From positions 1 to 39,311 of the forward strand of contig NZ_NKHG01000028.1 of the NCBI RefSeq assembly GCF_002744245.1: 39,311 nucleotides of DNA. The letters are read 5' to 3'. Positions within the stretch are counted from its first letter, which is position 1. Each line of letters starts with the position of its first letter. The notes beneath the pieces were generated by a model. That model saw only the letters and a program-made list of their open reading frames with translations, ran no database searches and was not told where the DNA came from. Position numbers and translations under genes: made by a program. Shown here one piece after another: positions 9,294 to 15,487 of this stretch. This stretch comes from Bacillus pumilus. Lineage in GTDB: Bacteria; Bacillota; Bacilli; Bacillales; Bacillaceae.

Positions 9294-10182
9294 CAGTAAG
9301 CTAAAGATCGAGCGGGTACCGGCTCTTGCGCCTTATGTGAGCTTACAAAAAAGGCATCTGACTGATACGCAGTATGGAAGCACACTCCCGATTAATGAGA
9401 GTGCATATCATATGTTAACAAAAGTTGACGGCAAGAGGACAGAAGCGAATATAACGGCAGAGCTCGCCGATTTGTTTCAGGTCGATGAGTCTGTGATTGC
9501 CCGTGATTTCTATCAACTCATGATGAGTCTGAATCAGCATCATTTGCTGTCTATTCATTATCAATCGCCATATCGGGTGGTCACAGCCTGCTGTCAATTT
9601 TTTAAGCAGTATCAAGTAAAGATGAAGGAGCGGTTTGATTGCACGGGGCATTCATTCCTTCAAATATTTAGGACGGCTTTGATGATGGTGACGCGCAAAA
9701 TCATCTTTTTCTGGATGCTCTTTATGATCATGGCAGGAATCGCCTTTTTATTCATTCCAGATCCATCGATTGCAGCCATCGCGATTTATTTCACCATTAT
9801 TTATTTTGGATTAATTACTGGGACCGCCTTGCATGAGGCGGCACATGGATATGCACATCGGAAGTTTGCGGGACGGGATGGCCCCCAAGGCTTTTTTGCG
9901 AGTGATATGATGTCCGTGAAGTTTGTGAGACCCGTATTAGATCCATTTCAGAAAAAGCAGGTGTGGATTACGCTACTTGGACCACTACTGCCAGGTGTGA
10001 TCGGAGCAGCAGGAGTCGTTGTGACCGTTTTATTTCTGAAAGAGAATCCGATCTCAACAGGTTTTTTCATTTTTTCAATTACGTATTTTATTCAATTACT
10101 CTACCTTCTTCCGTTTATGGGAGATGGTAAGTCCATTATGAAGCAGTTATTGCTTGGTGGAATGGGAGGACAACGATCATGA
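9277..10182 (+). CDS. PqqD-like domain fused to M50 membrane metalloprotease
   Basis: The 301 residues join two parts. Residues about 20-95 (INESAYHMLTKVDGKRT, then VDESVIARDFYQLM) resemble PqqD, the RiPP recognition element that binds leader peptides. The rest is a membrane protein of about four helices with the M50 zinc motif HEAAH (H186, E187, H190) and a second motif FMGDGKS carrying the third ligand candidate D283. M50 enzymes cut within or next to the membrane; YydH of the B. subtilis yyd peptide operon is a known comparison. Inference: the N-terminal domain captures the 70-aa peptide leader and the protease removes it. GGAGG is 7 bases before ATG 9277, which overlaps the permease gene by 17 bases. 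No radical SAM or cyclodehydratase gene accompanies it. Confidence 0.85.
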   Translation: MIQLLNSKLKIERVPALAPYVSLQKRHLTDTQYGSTLPINESAYHMLTKVDGKRTEANITAELADLFQVDESVIARDFYQLMMSLNQHHLLSIHYQSPYRVVTACCQFFKQYQVKMKERFDCTGHSFLQIFRTALMMVTRKIIFFWMLFMIMAGIAFLFIPDPSIAAIAIYFTIIYFGLITGTALHEAAHGYAHRKFAGRDGPQGFFASDMMSVKFVRPVLDPFQKKQVWITLLGPLLPGVIGAAGVVVTVLFLKENPISTGFFIFSITYFIQLLYLLPFMGDGKSIMKQLLLGGMGGQRS

Positions 10183-10460
10183 ACGTTCAGGCAATGAAAC
10201 AAGGCGCTATTGTTGGTGGTTTTCTAGGGTTCTTAGGCTTTCCGATGCTGACAATTGGTGTATTGTTCTATCATTTATTTCAATCAAAAACAAATGACGA
10301 ATTGTTATTTAACAGTCTTGCTTTTGAGATGGAAGGTTCGTCAGCGTTTACGTTCCAAATCAAACCAAACTTTTTTATTTATATGGTTGTGATTTTTGCC
10401 GTAAGTTTTCTCATTGTGGCATTGCTATCGGCAATGAAACAGAAAAAAGCGAAAGGTTAG
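10179..10460 (+). CDS. Small two-helix membrane protein of the peptide operon
   Basis: 93 residues with two membrane segments (about 8-32 and 64-87) and a basic C-terminus (MKQKKAKG). The ATG overlaps the protease stop by 4 bases (ATGA), so the pair is translationally coupled. No family recognised. By position and shape it could be the immunity protein or an accessory export subunit; both are guesses. Confidence 0.75.
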   Translation: MNVQAMKQGAIVGGFLGFLGFPMLTIGVLFYHLFQSKTNDELLFNSLAFEMEGSSAFTFQIKPNFFIYMVVIFAVSFLIVALLSAMKQKKAKG

Positions 10461-10480
10461 GAGAATTCTCCTGATCTTTT
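10459..10480 (+). terminator. Short terminator at the end of the peptide operon
   Basis: AGGAGAATTCTCCT (10459-10472) is a 14-base palindrome overlapping the stop codon of the last gene, followed by GATC and a run of T. The stem is short, so termination may be partial. Confidence 0.45.
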
Positions 10481-10481
10481 T

Positions 10482-10510
10482 TTGTATATTCAACCAAATT
10501 TTAATATAAT
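10482..10510 (+). promoter_or_regulatory. Promoter of the small secreted protein gene
   Basis: TTGTAT (10482-10487), 17 bases, perfect TATAAT (10505-10510). The -35 is poor. Confidence 0.5.
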
Positions 10511-10539
10511 GTAGAACGAAAGCATCAAAGAGGATATCA

Positions 10540-10914
10540 ATGATTAAGAAATCGAGCATTCTTTTATTCACAGTTCTTCTACTAGCAGGATTCGGTGAGC
10601 AGGCAGAAGAAACAACAAAGACAGTGAAGAATAAGAGTATCACTTTTATCGGAAGTCATTACAAAAATGGTCGCTTAGTTGATAAGGAAGCATCATCTGC
10701 CACCTTTACCTTACATCAGGATGGAAGCCATCAAACGATGCATGTGCTCTTTCAATTAAATCATCAGAAAGATATATACGAATCACAATTTAGTATATGG
10801 TCAGACAAAAAGAATGATGGATTGACGAAAGCAACTTCAAGTTTTCCCTTCAAAGTAGATGATTATGTTTTTTCTGCACAATCTGAATCTGTCAAAGTGT
10901 TTATGTACTGCTAG
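10540..10914 (+). CDS. Small exported protein with a lost lipobox cysteine
   Basis: 124 residues; start with AGAGGA upstream. The N-terminus is a classic export signal (MIKKSSILLFTVLLLAGFGEQ). LLLAGFG is what a lipoprotein signal LLLAGCG becomes when the lipidated cysteine is replaced by phenylalanine (F18, TTC instead of TGC, one base). The rest is polar (ITFIGSHYKNGRLVDKE, then FTLHQDGSHQTM) and probably beta-rich. It ends abruptly in VKVFMYC, so it could be shortened. No family recognised. Its place right after the peptide operon suggests an immunity lipoprotein or a derivative of one, but the genes have separate promoters. Confidence 0.6.
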   Translation: MIKKSSILLFTVLLLAGFGEQAEETTKTVKNKSITFIGSHYKNGRLVDKEASSATFTLHQDGSHQTMHVLFQLNHQKDIYESQFSIWSDKKNDGLTKATSSFPFKVDDYVFSAQSESVKVFMYC

Positions 10915-10939
10915 ACAAATAACTATCGTAATATATATG

Positions 10940-10979
10940 GAGAATATGAAGTTTTTTGACGAAAAATCTTCATATTCTC
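10940..10979. repeat. Perfect 12-bp inverted repeat before the tRNA promoter
   Basis: GAGAATATGAAG (10940-10951) and CTTCATATTCTC (10968-10979) are exact complements around a 16-base centre, which itself has T5/A5 ends. It abuts the -35 box of the putative tRNA promoter. No T-run follows on the plus strand, so it is not an ordinary terminator for the gene before it. Confidence 0.5.
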
Positions 10980-11008
10980 TTGACGAATTGTTAAGAAAGT
11001 TGTAACAT
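10980..11008 (+). promoter_or_regulatory. Promoter of tRNA-Gly
   Basis: TTGACG (10980-10985), 17 bases, TAACAT (11003-11008). A short hairpin (AAAGTCAACG with CGTTGGCTTT, about 11013-11038) lies between the start point and the tRNA 5' end and would be removed by RNase P processing. Confidence 0.5.
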
Positions 11009-11049
11009 AATAAAAGTCAACGCAATGACGTTGGCTTTCAAAGATTGAT

Positions 11050-11123
11050 GCGGGTGTAGTTTAGTGGTAAAACCTCAGCCTTCCAAGCTGATGTCGTGAG
11101 TTCGATTCTCATCACCCGCTCCA
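11050..11123 (+). tRNA. tRNA-Gly, anticodon TCC
   Basis: 74 bases including encoded CCA. The acceptor stem pairs GCGGGTG with CACCCGC (11113-11119), followed by T and CCA. The anticodon loop reads CTTCCAA, giving TCC, and the T loop is TTCGATT. B. subtilis has a single tRNA-Gly gene (trnE) next to queG, and this is the same place. Confidence 0.97.
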
Positions 11124-11141
11124 ATACATAATTTTGTTTAT

Positions 11142-11188
11142 AACGCAGTATTTCGTTTCATAGATAAACGAAGTGTTGCGTTTTTTTA
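11142..11188 (+). terminator. Terminator after tRNA-Gly
   Basis: A 17-bp stem between 11142-11158 and 11166-11182 (ends AACGCA and TGCGTT, with a few G-U pairs), then TTTTTT. Confidence 0.85.
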
Positions 11189-11206
11189 TTATGTCAGTAT
11201 AATGTG

Positions 11207-11236
11207 AAAAAGCACTGTCAGACTACAGTGCTTTTT
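11207..11236 (-). terminator. Terminator overlapping the end of the 11223-11819 gene
   Basis: AAAAAGCACTGT (11207-11218) pairs with ACAGTGCTTTTT (11225-11236). The stop codon of the minus-strand gene lies within the right arm. Confidence 0.8.
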
Positions 11237-11819
11237 CAATGAGTTCATATTTGCTTTCTCCACCATGTATTTGTACAAACATCTTCGTCAAGGATTGTAT
11301 AAGATCTTCGCTCTTTTCCCGGGAAATAGATGGCGGGAAGAGGATGATTTGTAGGATGTTCTTTGTATCTTGAGAAATTTGTGCTTTACTTGTTTGAGAA
11401 AATAACCCTTTAAGCCCTTCACCGTCCTGCCATTCGATGTGACCAGAACGATTCTTTGACAGCAAAAATGGCTCTATGAGACGATCAGCATCTAGTGTAA
11501 GGATGGGTAAGAAATATTTTAATGAGAAAAATATCGACAAATCCTGTACGGAATTGGTCGAGTCCATAAATTGTTCCTTTTGAATATGAGAAAGAAGTGG
11601 AAGGAAAGGGACGTCTTCTAAAAGGTCAGTCCATTCTTTGATTGCTGATACTTCTTCTAATGCTTTATCTTCGTATTCAAAAAACAAAGATTCTTGAAAT
11701 AGGCGTAATCGACCTTTTAACATTTGAGGCGATTTACCGACTTCAATCTGTGAATATTCAATTTGTCCAACATGAATAGACGGGCTTTGGGATTGAGATA
11801 TTTCCATATGTATCTTCAC
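11223..11819 (-). CDS. Conserved hypothetical soluble protein beside queG
   Basis: 198 residues, no signal peptide or membrane segment, slightly acidic. No domain recognised. It has leucine/phenylalanine-rich stretches (FLPLLSHIQ, SLKYFLPILTLDADRL) and a C-terminal KSEDLIQSLTKMFVQIHGG. Its position between tRNA-Gly and divergent queG corresponds to a B. subtilis gene I believe is ygxB, but I cannot confirm the match from sequence. It has its own terminator. The ATG at 11819 lacks a strong ribosome binding site (only AGTGA nearby), so the start is uncertain; M5 is an alternative. Confidence 0.7.
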   Translation of the reverse strand: MKIHMEISQSQSPSIHVGQIEYSQIEVGKSPQMLKGRLRLFQESLFFEYEDKALEEVSAIKEWTDLLEDVPFLPLLSHIQKEQFMDSTNSVQDLSIFFSLKYFLPILTLDADRLIEPFLLSKNRSGHIEWQDGEGLKGLFSQTSKAQISQDTKNILQIILFPPSISREKSEDLIQSLTKMFVQIHGGESKYELIEKAL

Positions 11820-11899
11820 AGTGACTCACTCCAATCGGTCATGATACACTCGTATTATACTGAAAACAACAGAAGAAACAAAGAAAGGAGGTTTGCAAG

Positions 11900-13051
11900 G
11901 TGATTCATGTTGGAGAATTAAAAGAAGAATTGATTCAATATGCGAAAGAAATTGGTGTCGATAAAATTCGATTTGCAAGTGCTGATACATTTGATTCACT
12001 AAAGGACCGCCTCATCTTACATGAATCGTTAGGGTATTTGTCTGGCTTTGAAGAGCCTGATATTGAAAAAAGAACAAACCCCGCTTTGCTGCTTCCAAAG
12101 GCTAAATCAATTGTTGCAATAGCGCTCGCTTATCCTTCCAAAATGAAAGATGCTCCTCGAAGCACAAAGGATGCGAGAAGAGGTATCTTTTGCAGGGCGT
12201 CATGGGGAACGGATTATCACATCGTACTGAAAAAAAAGCTTGATATGCTCGAGGAATTTTTGCGAAGCAAACATGAAGATATACGAACGAAATCAATGGT
12301 GGATACAGGTGAACTGTCTGATCGTGCTGTAGCAGAACGTGCTGGCATTGGCTTTAGTGCAAAGAACTGCATGATTATTACACCTGAGTTCGGATCTTAT
12401 GTGTACTTGGCTGAAATGATCACAAATGTCCCATTTGAACCGGATGAGAAAATGGAAGACCAGTGCGGGACATGCAATAAATGTGTGGATTCGTGTCCAA
12501 CAGGTGCCCTAGTAAATCCAGGGCAGCTTAATTCTCAAAGGTGTATTTCGTTTTTAACTCAGACAAAAGGGTTTTTGCCTGACGAATTTCGTTCGAAAAT
12601 AGGGAATCGATTGTATGGGTGTGATACGTGCCAAACGGTCTGCCCAATTAATAAAGGAAAAGACTTTCATCTGCATCCTGAAATGGAGCCGGACCCTGAG
12701 ATTGTAAAGCCGCTTTTAAAGCCGCTGCTTACGATCAGTAATCGTGAGTTTAAGGAAAAGTACGGTCATGTTTCTGGATCATGGCGAGGGAAAAAGCCTA
12801 TTCAGCGAAATGCGATTTTGGCACTCGCTCATTTCAAAGACACATCTGCCTTACCAGATTTGATTGAATTGATGCACAAAGATCCAAGGCCGGTCATTCG
12901 AGGAACGGCCGCTTGGGCTATTGGCAAAATTGGCGATCAGCAGCAGCTTACAGAATTGGAAAAAGCCCTTGAGCGGGAAAGTGATGAAGAAGCGAAACAA
13001 GAGATTGTAAAAGGGATTGAGTTCTTACAGACACCTTTAAATACTAAATAA
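11900..13051 (+). CDS. queG: Epoxyqueuosine reductase QueG
   Basis: Cobalamin- and iron-sulfur-dependent enzyme that reduces epoxyqueuosine to queuosine at position 34 of GUN-anticodon tRNAs, the last step of the pathway. 383 residues, as expected (B. subtilis YhbA is similar). The first ~180 residues are the B12-binding part with VDTGELSDRAVAERAG. Two 4Fe-4S clusters are bound by CGTCNKCVDSCPTGAL (near 190) and CDTCQTVCPINK (near 245). The C-terminal ~75 residues are HEAT-type helices (RPVIRGTAAWAIGKIGD). Start is GTG 11900, 8 bases after AAAGGAGG. It is followed at 61 bases by yhbB. Confidence 0.96.
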   Translation: MIHVGELKEELIQYAKEIGVDKIRFASADTFDSLKDRLILHESLGYLSGFEEPDIEKRTNPALLLPKAKSIVAIALAYPSKMKDAPRSTKDARRGIFCRASWGTDYHIVLKKKLDMLEEFLRSKHEDIRTKSMVDTGELSDRAVAERAGIGFSAKNCMIITPEFGSYVYLAEMITNVPFEPDEKMEDQCGTCNKCVDSCPTGALVNPGQLNSQRCISFLTQTKGFLPDEFRSKIGNRLYGCDTCQTVCPINKGKDFHLHPEMEPDPEIVKPLLKPLLTISNREFKEKYGHVSGSWRGKKPIQRNAILALAHFKDTSALPDLIELMHKDPRPVIRGTAAWAIGKIGDQQQLTELEKALERESDEEAKQEIVKGIEFLQTPLNTK

Positions 13052-13112
13052 CATCCCCATGAACATAGAATGAACCAAACAGAGTTTTTAAAAAAAGTTT
13101 GGTGGTGTCTGT

Positions 13113-14015
13113 GTGAAACAATTATTAGGGCAAACGTTAGAAGATAGGCTGGAGTATTTATTAAATGGCAGTGCGATCAAACAGCCGCAGCTCATGTCTG
13201 ATGTGGAAGCAGTAGAACGAAAAAAAGAGCTTTTCGCTAGAAGACAGGTTGAGATTGTAAAGGCGAAAGCAAAAGCAAAGCTTCTGCATTCAGCGATTCA
13301 GGATGATGGAGCTCAGCATGTGCAATATCTTGCTCATCTCACTTATGTCTGTAAGGATGTAGACGATTCTTTTTATTTAGAGGAACAGGTTGAAAAAAGA
13401 GAAGCGTTTCTTTATAACGACATTCTTGTGAAAGATCAAATGATGCAGGAAAAATGGCAGAAGGAAGATGAGGTGGAGAAACGCTTCCAAAATGAGGAGC
13501 AATTTGGAAGAGCCTTTCACTATGATCGTCGAGCAGCCGTGCAATACGCGGAGACGTACTGGAATAAACGGAATCCAGCCTATAAAAATTTTGAAGATAA
13601 CTGTACAAATTTTATTTCACAATGCTTGAAAGCAGGGAATGCGCCGACGAGAGGATATCCGAATCGCGGTTCTGGCTGGTGGGTGCGTCCACATACGTGG
13701 AGCTACAGCTGGACGGTCGCTCATTCGATGAAAAACTATTTAGCGAATTCTAAGGCAGGTTTAAGAGCGAAGAAGGTCAAAGAGGCACAGGAGCTTCAAA
13801 TTGGTGATGTCATTTGCTACGATTTTGAAGGTGATGGAAGGTATAATCATACAACCATTGTCGTTGATCATGATAAAGGCGGAATGCCACTTGTCAATGC
13901 ACAGACGTATGACTGCCGTATGCGTTATTGGTCATATGAGGATTCGACAGCCTATACACCAGCTATTCGTTATACGTTTTTTCACATTTTGGACGATGCC
14001 GCGAAGGGTAGTTAA
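13113..14015 (+). CDS. yhbB: YhbB, amidase-type protein
   Basis: 300 residues. The N-terminal half is charged and probably helical/coiled (VKAKAKAKLLHS, EEQVEKREAF). The C-terminal ~150 residues are a putative amidase domain (Amidase_6, papain-like fold) with the catalytic cysteine in NCTNFISQCLKAG, a histidine in RYNHTTIVVDHD and a late asparagine in VNAQTYDC. Such domains are often linked to peptidoglycan or spore cell wall, but there is no signal peptide, so a cytoplasmic or spore-associated role is open. Start GTG 13113 after GGTGGTG. Probably cotranscribed with queG and trmL (spacings 61 and 43 bases). Confidence 0.85.
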   Translation: MKQLLGQTLEDRLEYLLNGSAIKQPQLMSDVEAVERKKELFARRQVEIVKAKAKAKLLHSAIQDDGAQHVQYLAHLTYVCKDVDDSFYLEEQVEKREAFLYNDILVKDQMMQEKWQKEDEVEKRFQNEEQFGRAFHYDRRAAVQYAETYWNKRNPAYKNFEDNCTNFISQCLKAGNAPTRGYPNRGSGWWVRPHTWSYSWTVAHSMKNYLANSKAGLRAKKVKEAQELQIGDVICYDFEGDGRYNHTTIVVDHDKGGMPLVNAQTYDCRMRYWSYEDSTAYTPAIRYTFFHILDDAAKGS

Positions 14016-14058
14016 TGGTATAATGTTGAGCGGAAAAGAAAATTAGAGGTGAACTTTT

Positions 14059-14532
14059 TTGGGACTTCATGTTGTTTTATATCAACCAGAGATTCCAGCT
14101 AATACTGGAAATATTGCGCGTACATGTGCAGCAACAAATACAACACTCCATTTGATTCGTCCGCTTGGTTTTTCGACAGATGACAAAATGCTGAAGCGTG
14201 CAGGACTTGATTATTGGAAATATGCCAATGTCGTCTATCATGATTCATTGGATGAATTGTTTGGGGCTCATCCGAAAGGACAATTTTTCTATATCACAAA
14301 ATTTGGTCAAAAGCCTCATACAACGTTTGATTACTCTCAGTTAGACGAAGACTATTTTTTCGTCTTTGGCAGGGAGACGAGTGGATTGCCGAAAGATTTG
14401 ATTGAACGAAATATGGACCGTTGTCTTCGTTTGCCGATGACAGAACATGTTCGCTCACTTAATCTCTCGAATACGGCGGCTATCCTTGTTTATGAGGCGC
14501 TTCGCCAGCAGCAATATCGAGATCTCATATAA
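14059..14532 (+). CDS. trmL: tRNA (cytidine/uridine-34 2'-O)-methyltransferase TrmL
   Basis: SPOUT-family methyltransferase (B. subtilis name cspR/yhbC position) that 2'-O-methylates the wobble base of tRNA-Leu isoacceptors. 157 residues, full length. Motifs: LYQPEIPANTGNIARTC at the start, FGRETSGLP for SAM binding, and the knot sequence RSLNLSNTAAILVYEALRQ at the end. Start is TTG 14059, 6 bases after AGAGGTGA; no ATG fits. Closes the queG-yhbB-trmL cluster, which groups two wobble-base modification genes. Confidence 0.95.
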   Translation: MGLHVVLYQPEIPANTGNIARTCAATNTTLHLIRPLGFSTDDKMLKRAGLDYWKYANVVYHDSLDELFGAHPKGQFFYITKFGQKPHTTFDYSQLDEDYFFVFGRETSGLPKDLIERNMDRCLRLPMTEHVRSLNLSNTAAILVYEALRQQQYRDLI

Positions 14533-14541
14533 GATCATGAT

Positions 14542-14573
14542 AAAAGCCGAGATACGCATCTCGGCTTTTATTT
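14542..14573 (+). terminator. Terminator after trmL
   Basis: AAAAGCCGAGAT (14542-14553) and ATCTCGGCTTTT (14558-14569), a 12-bp perfect stem with a 4-base loop. Confidence 0.9.
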
Positions 14574-14624
14574 ATGTGATATAAGAAACAGAAAGATGAA
14601 AAATATGACTAATTAATCCTTTTT

Positions 14625-14653
14625 TTGACATGTTAAAAAATAGGTAGTATGAT
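14625..14653 (+). promoter_or_regulatory. Near-consensus sigma-A promoter
   Basis: TTGACA (14625-14630), 17 bases, TATGAT (14648-14653). The strongest promoter in the window by consensus. It drives the broken secreted protein gene that starts at 14706. Confidence 0.75.
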
Positions 14654-14705
14654 AGATTGTGATCATGTTTTCAAAAATGATGAATCCATTAGGAGGAATA
14701 ATGAG

Positions 14706-15112
14706 ATGAAAAAGCTACTGATCACTAGTGCCATTAGCTCAGCTGTTTTGATGGGAGCCATTCCAGTCAGTATTCCAGGTCTCTCTCAGACGCAGGAAAT
14801 AGAAGCAGCACAATTATCTAAAGGAATTGGCGGGCGTACTTATATCAATCGTAATGGATCTATACTGGCCGAATGATCACAGAAATTCAAAACTCAAACA
14901 TTGGCTCTGTGACCAAGTGGAAATTACTTTCGACAGTTGCAGTGACTGACGATATTTATCGGAAAGATATTCGGGCAAACTTCTCTACTCGTTTTACTGA
15001 TATCACATTAGATCAGCGAGCAGCCACGCCGGTGATCGATACGCAAGACTTTACTTCGGTTCAGGTGTCAGGTAATACAGTGAATATGCAAGTGCTGAAA
15101 ACAACGAACTAA
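14706..15112 (+). pseudogene. Secreted protein gene split by a frameshift
   Basis: The first part (14706-14876) has AGGAGG, a signal peptide (MKKLLITSAISSAVLMGAI, cleavage near IEAAQ) and ends NRNGSILAE. The second part (14873-15112, 79 codons) overlaps it by ATGA and has no ribosome binding site. Adding one base near 14863 makes one continuous protein of about 134 residues running through NRNGSI-TGRMITEIQNSN, which is more sensible than two peptides. The mature part is beta-rich (FTSVQVSGNTVNMQVLKTT). Family not recognised; small exported proteins of this shape often sit in the cell wall. Either a recent mutation, a sequencing error, or two translationally coupled peptides. The position matches yhbD-yhbF of B. 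subtilis, which are absent. Confidence 0.6.
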
Positions 15113-15115
15113 ATG

Positions 15116-15152
15116 AAAAAAGGATGTTCCGCTGATGGAACATCCTTTTTTT
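15116..15152. terminator. Bidirectional terminator
   Basis: AAAAAGGATGTTCC and GGAACATCCTTTTT flank a 6-base loop, with A and T runs on either side. It closes the secreted protein gene and, on the other strand, the 28-aa peptide gene. Confidence 0.88.
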
Positions 15153-15238
15153 CATTTACCAGGCTTGCCTTCGTAGCCAGCTGTGAAAATGGATACTAAA
15201 AACGTAATGATGACGCCCATCATAATGACCGTTCTCAT
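15152..15238 (-). CDS. 28-residue membrane peptide
   Basis: A very short gene on the minus strand: ATG at 15238, TGA at 15152-15154, sequence beginning MRTVIMMGVIITFLVSIF and ending AGYEGKPGK. It has a single hydrophobic helix with a short charged tail. GGGGGAG (15251-15245) is ideally spaced before the ATG, and the stop runs straight into the strong terminator at 15116-15152. Good ribosome binding site, sensible membrane peptide and terminator together argue for a real gene. Function unknown; single-helix peptides of this size are often regulators of membrane enzymes or type I toxins. Confidence 0.55.
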   Translation of the reverse strand: MRTVIMMGVIITFLVSIFTAGYEGKPGK

Positions 15239-15390
15239 ATAAGCTCCCCCTTATCCCTTTGTTCCTTCGCTGCCGGTTTCATATGTTGTGAAGTTCGTCT
15301 TGAAAAGCAGAAGAAGAAGATCATTTTTCTCCTGTTTTTCCTTTATTATGAAGGGTTTTGCTGATGGTTGTCAATTCAGTTCAGCAATTC

Positions 15391-15418
15391 GTCATTTTGA
15401 AGAACGAAAGCATGTAAT
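15391..15418 (+). promoter_or_regulatory. Possible sigma-E promoter of prkA
   Basis: GTCATTT (15391-15397), 13 bases, CATGTAAT (15411-15418). The mother-cell sigma-E consensus is close to GTCATATT with a CATA-type -10. The same arrangement recurs before yhbH. prkA of B. subtilis is a sigma-E gene. Confidence 0.4.
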
Positions 15419-15487
15419 AGGACACCTCCGCATAGATTGTAAAACAGTATCTGGTTTCTAGCTTCAATCTTGAAAGAGGAGGTTCAT

